A stretch of 64,000 nucleotides of DNA from Anaerotignum faecicola (GTDB lineage Bacteria; Bacillota; Clostridia; Lachnospirales; Anaerotignaceae): assembly GCF_003865035.1 (NCBI RefSeq), contig NZ_BHVZ01000001.1, forward strand, positions 930,001-994,000. Reading direction: 5' to 3'. The position numbers and the translations under genes are program-made. Every line of letters begins with the position of its first letter. Position 1 is the first letter of the stretch. The notes under the pieces are model-generated. The model was not told the origin of the DNA, made no database searches, and saw nothing but the letters and a program-made list of their open reading frames with translations. Shown in pieces: positions 60,246 through 64,000 of this stretch.

Positions 60246-61205
60246 ATGAATGACAGAAAGATGGTCTTAGATGGCATGATGGGACTGGTGGTCGGGGACG
60301 CATTGGGGTGTCCCGTTCAGTTTCTCAACAGAGAGGAGCTTCGGGAGCGTGGAGCCGTCACCGAAATGGAGGGCTACGGCACCTATAACATGCCCCCCGG
60401 CACATGGACGGATGACAGCAGTATGGCACTTGCAACCCTCGCGAGCATCAACGAAAGGAACGGCATCGACCTGCGCGATATCATGGAACGCTTTCTCGAT
60501 TGGGAATTTCATGGCGCATATACCCCCTTCGGCGAGGCGTTTGATGAGGGGAATACCTGCAGCAACGCCATCTATAAGTATCGTGACAGCCACGACCTCG
60601 CAACCTGCGGCGAAACGGGCGAATATTCCAACGGCAACGGCGCATTGATGCGAATTCTCCCTGTCTGCCTGTATTTCATTCAGAAGGAAGATATTTCGGA
60701 TGCGGATGCCCTTCGGCAAATCCATCTGGCAACAGGGCTTACGCATAATCATCTGCGGTGTCATATCGCAAGCGGATTGTATTATTTTATCGCAAAAGCC
60801 ATCGTCACAATAGCACCAAAAAATGCCGATTTGAAAACCTGTATCCAATACGGCTTAGAAAAAGGCTTTGCATTTTATCACACGCCTGAAAGCCTTGCGG
60901 AGCTGATGTACTTCCAGAGATTACGCGATTTAAATGAATTTTTCTCTCTGCCCGAAGATGAAATCGAGAGCGACGGCTATGTTCTGCATGCTTTGGAGGC
61001 GGCAATCTGGTGTCTGCTTCATACCAATCGCTTTCGGGACTGCCTGCTCCGCGCAGTCAATCTCGGCGATGATACCGATACCACTGCCGCAATCGCAGGC
61101 GGTCTGGCAGGGCTGTATTATCACTATGAAGCCATGCCTCAGGAATGGGTAAATGCCATCCGAAGAAAAGCATGGATAAAAAGGCTGTGCCTGCAAGAGC
61201 TTTAG
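60246..61205 (+). CDS. ADP-ribosylglycohydrolase family protein
   Basis: ATG 60246 (MNDRKMVLDGMMGLVVGDAL) is seven bases after AAAGGGAG. The 319-residue protein has GLVVGDALGCPVQF, the metal-binding TWTDDSSMALATL and the C-terminal NLGDDTDTTAAIAGGLAGLY, which form the dinuclear magnesium site of DraG/ARH-type hydrolases. It removes ADP-ribose from proteins or metabolites. The substrate is unknown. Confidence 0.92.
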   Translation: MNDRKMVLDGMMGLVVGDALGCPVQFLNREELRERGAVTEMEGYGTYNMPPGTWTDDSSMALATLASINERNGIDLRDIMERFLDWEFHGAYTPFGEAFDEGNTCSNAIYKYRDSHDLATCGETGEYSNGNGALMRILPVCLYFIQKEDISDADALRQIHLATGLTHNHLRCHIASGLYYFIAKAIVTIAPKNADLKTCIQYGLEKGFAFYHTPESLAELMYFQRLRDLNEFFSLPEDEIESDGYVLHALEAAIWCLLHTNRFRDCLLRAVNLGDDTDTTAAIAGGLAGLYYHYEAMPQEWVNAIRRKAWIKRLCLQEL

Positions 61206-61214
61206 CATAAAAAC

Positions 61215-61238
61215 AGGACTTCCCCTGCGGGAAGTCCT
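61215..61238 (+). terminator. Terminator after ADP-ribosylglycohydrolase
   Basis: AGGACTTCCC (61215-61224) and GGGAAGTCCT (61229-61238) form a ten-pair stem followed by TTGTAAC. Nearly the same hairpin recurs after lysS at 62158. Confidence 0.8.
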
Positions 61239-61239
61239 T

Positions 61240-61472
61240 TGTAACCTACTCATTTTCAATTCTTCATCTTCTGCACTCAACTCGCCCATTTCCTCCAGTG
61301 CAACAAGGTACTGTCTGAAAATATTCTCTTTAGATTTTTCTATGCAGGATAAATATTGCGGCTCCTTCATCATTCTGAAAAGCTCCATTCTTGTCGGAAC
61401 TTTTCCGTGCAAGGCTGCCTTTATTCGATAATACTCACTTCTTGTCCACGAATTTACTATCATTGCAATCAC
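61240..61472 (-). CDS. Possible small gene, uncertain 3' end
   Basis: From GTG 61472 (overlapping the methyltransferase stop as GTGA) the minus strand reads about 78 plausible residues: NSWTRSEYYRIKAALHGKVP, RMMKEPQYLSCIEKSKENIF and LVALEEMGELSAEDEELKM. The frame then runs on through the terminator and into the opposite gene, to 60930. The gene may have lost its stop, or is not real. No family is known. Confidence 0.35.
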
Positions 61473-62065
61473 CCTTCATTTCGTTTTCTCAGAATCAGAT
61501 TCAGCCACCGTTCGTCTCCTCTTTCCGGTCGAACATCGCCGGTAATCCATTTCCCCTCTATGTCAAAGCCATCTATTTCTGCCAATATCTTCGCAAATGC
61601 TTCCTCTGTCATATCAAGAAAATATCTTCCCCTTCGCTCTCCCTCAAAAGCCCCATATTTAAATGAAAGATAGGCAATCCCCTCTTTCTTGAGTGCAAGC
61701 AATATTTTTTTCAGCACCTCTTTTAATTCATTATGGGTTAAATGAAGAATGGACGCACACGCCCAAATCCCATCATACTTTTCATATTCCTCCAATTCCT
61801 GAAATAACATTTGCTTCACTTCAATACCCGTATATCGACTTGCCGCCCGACACATCTCGGCAGAACCGTCTACCGCCTCCACAAAATAACCTCTATTTAG
61901 AAAACATTTTGTGTCACGCCCCGAACCACAGCCAAAATCTAAAATCAAAGCACCCTTTTCCAGCTTACTCAAAAAAAGCTCTTGTACCTCACTAAAATCG
62001 ACCTCTCTTGTTTCACGGATAAAATTTTCTGCATTTTGTTCATAATATAATAAGGTCTTTCTCAT
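61469..62065 (-). CDS. SAM-dependent class I methyltransferase
   Basis: The 198-residue protein has motif I LILDFGCGSGRDTKCFLN, the acidic end of beta 2 (VEAVDGSAEMC), and motif IV/post-I regions YDGIWACASILHL and GIAYLSFKYG. It belongs to the Methyltransf_11/25-like group; the substrate is unknown. Confidence 0.85.
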   Translation of the reverse strand: MRKTLLYYEQNAENFIRETREVDFSEVQELFLSKLEKGALILDFGCGSGRDTKCFLNRGYFVEAVDGSAEMCRAASRYTGIEVKQMLFQELEEYEKYDGIWACASILHLTHNELKEVLKKILLALKKEGIAYLSFKYGAFEGERRGRYFLDMTEEAFAKILAEIDGFDIEGKWITGDVRPERGDERWLNLILRKRNEG

Positions 62066-62157
62066 ACTTTAACTCCCTCATATCAAATAGGCTTTTAAAG
62101 CATAATATCATCTTCACTGTCTCTCGGCAAGCCTTCTGCCGATAACCACATAAAAAC

Positions 62158-62181
62158 AGGACTTCCCCTACGAGAAGTCCT
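62158..62181 (-). terminator. Terminator after lysS
   Basis: AGGACTTC (62158-62165) pairs with GAAGTCCT (62174-62181), followed on the minus strand by GTTTTTA. It resembles the hairpin at 61215-61238. Confidence 0.8.
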
Positions 62182-62202
62182 CATTTTTTTCTCTCTATAA
62201 AA

Positions 62203-64000
<1,798 letters not shown>

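Overview
The window is low-to-moderate GC DNA from a strictly anaerobic gut-type Firmicute, most likely a Clostridia/Lachnospirales member. Supporting signs are Firmicute-type Shine-Dalgarno sequences, an iron-only-hydrogenase (TM1266-type) regulator, hybrid cluster protein, lysyl-tRNA synthetase with a C-terminal tRNA-binding domain, S-layer homology and BspA-like surface proteins, and a c-di-GMP-I riboswitch. The species cannot be named from the sequence alone.

Region 1 (1 to about 28,866) is an integrative conjugative element (ICE) read mostly on the minus strand. From right to left it carries parA-parB, accessory genes (two DUF5720-like paralogues, a winged-helix replication protein, a BRO/KilAC antirepressor), pcfB, the VirD4 coupling protein, a Maff2-type membrane peptide, a VirB6-like channel protein, a cytosine methyltransferase, PrgI, VirB4, a CHAP peptidase, DUF4315 and DUF4366 proteins and topoisomerase topB. 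Its right end abuts the 3' half of a tRNA-Arg(CCT) gene at about 28,820-28,866, a typical attachment site; the other end and the integrase lie left of the window. Two other elements are nested in it. One is a TnpX/TnpV mobilizable element (1 to about 7,346) that cuts topB and carries a MobA/MobL relaxase, a recognisable RSF1010-type nic site, a sigma/anti-sigma pair and an NTF2-like cargo gene. The other is a trio of overlapping tyrosine recombinases (a RIT element, about 15.6-19.0 kb) inserted between the methyltransferase and prgI.

Region 2 (about 28.9-44.4 kb) is chromosomal. It holds an Fe-S membrane protein, a PurF homologue lacking the usual Cys nucleophile, a TM1266-type regulator with a TSUP permease, a polyamine transporter operon (XRE-cupin regulator, PotA with a large insertion, PotB, fused PotC-PotD), Maf, a choloylglycine-hydrolase-family enzyme, a stalk-domain exported protein, a C_GCAxxG_C_C protein and an aminotransferase. 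Two copies of an unclassified, structured intergenic repeat with compensatory changes lie here.

Region 3 (44.6-46.7 kb) is a prophage relic: a three-gene lysis cassette next to tRNA-Ser(GCT) and two tandem 210-bp units, each carrying a tRNA 3'-end fragment. One unit is interrupted by a 169-bp MITE-like insertion.

Region 4 (46.7-64 kb) carries a very large BspA-like surface protein under a c-di-GMP-I riboswitch but split by a frameshift, the hcp/ferredoxin pair with a divergent Crp/Fnr regulator, an SLH-anchored BspA-like protein, a four-gene sigma factor/membrane protein/PrsW-protease operon, an ADP-ribosylglycohydrolase cluster, a methyltransferase, and lysS running off the right edge.
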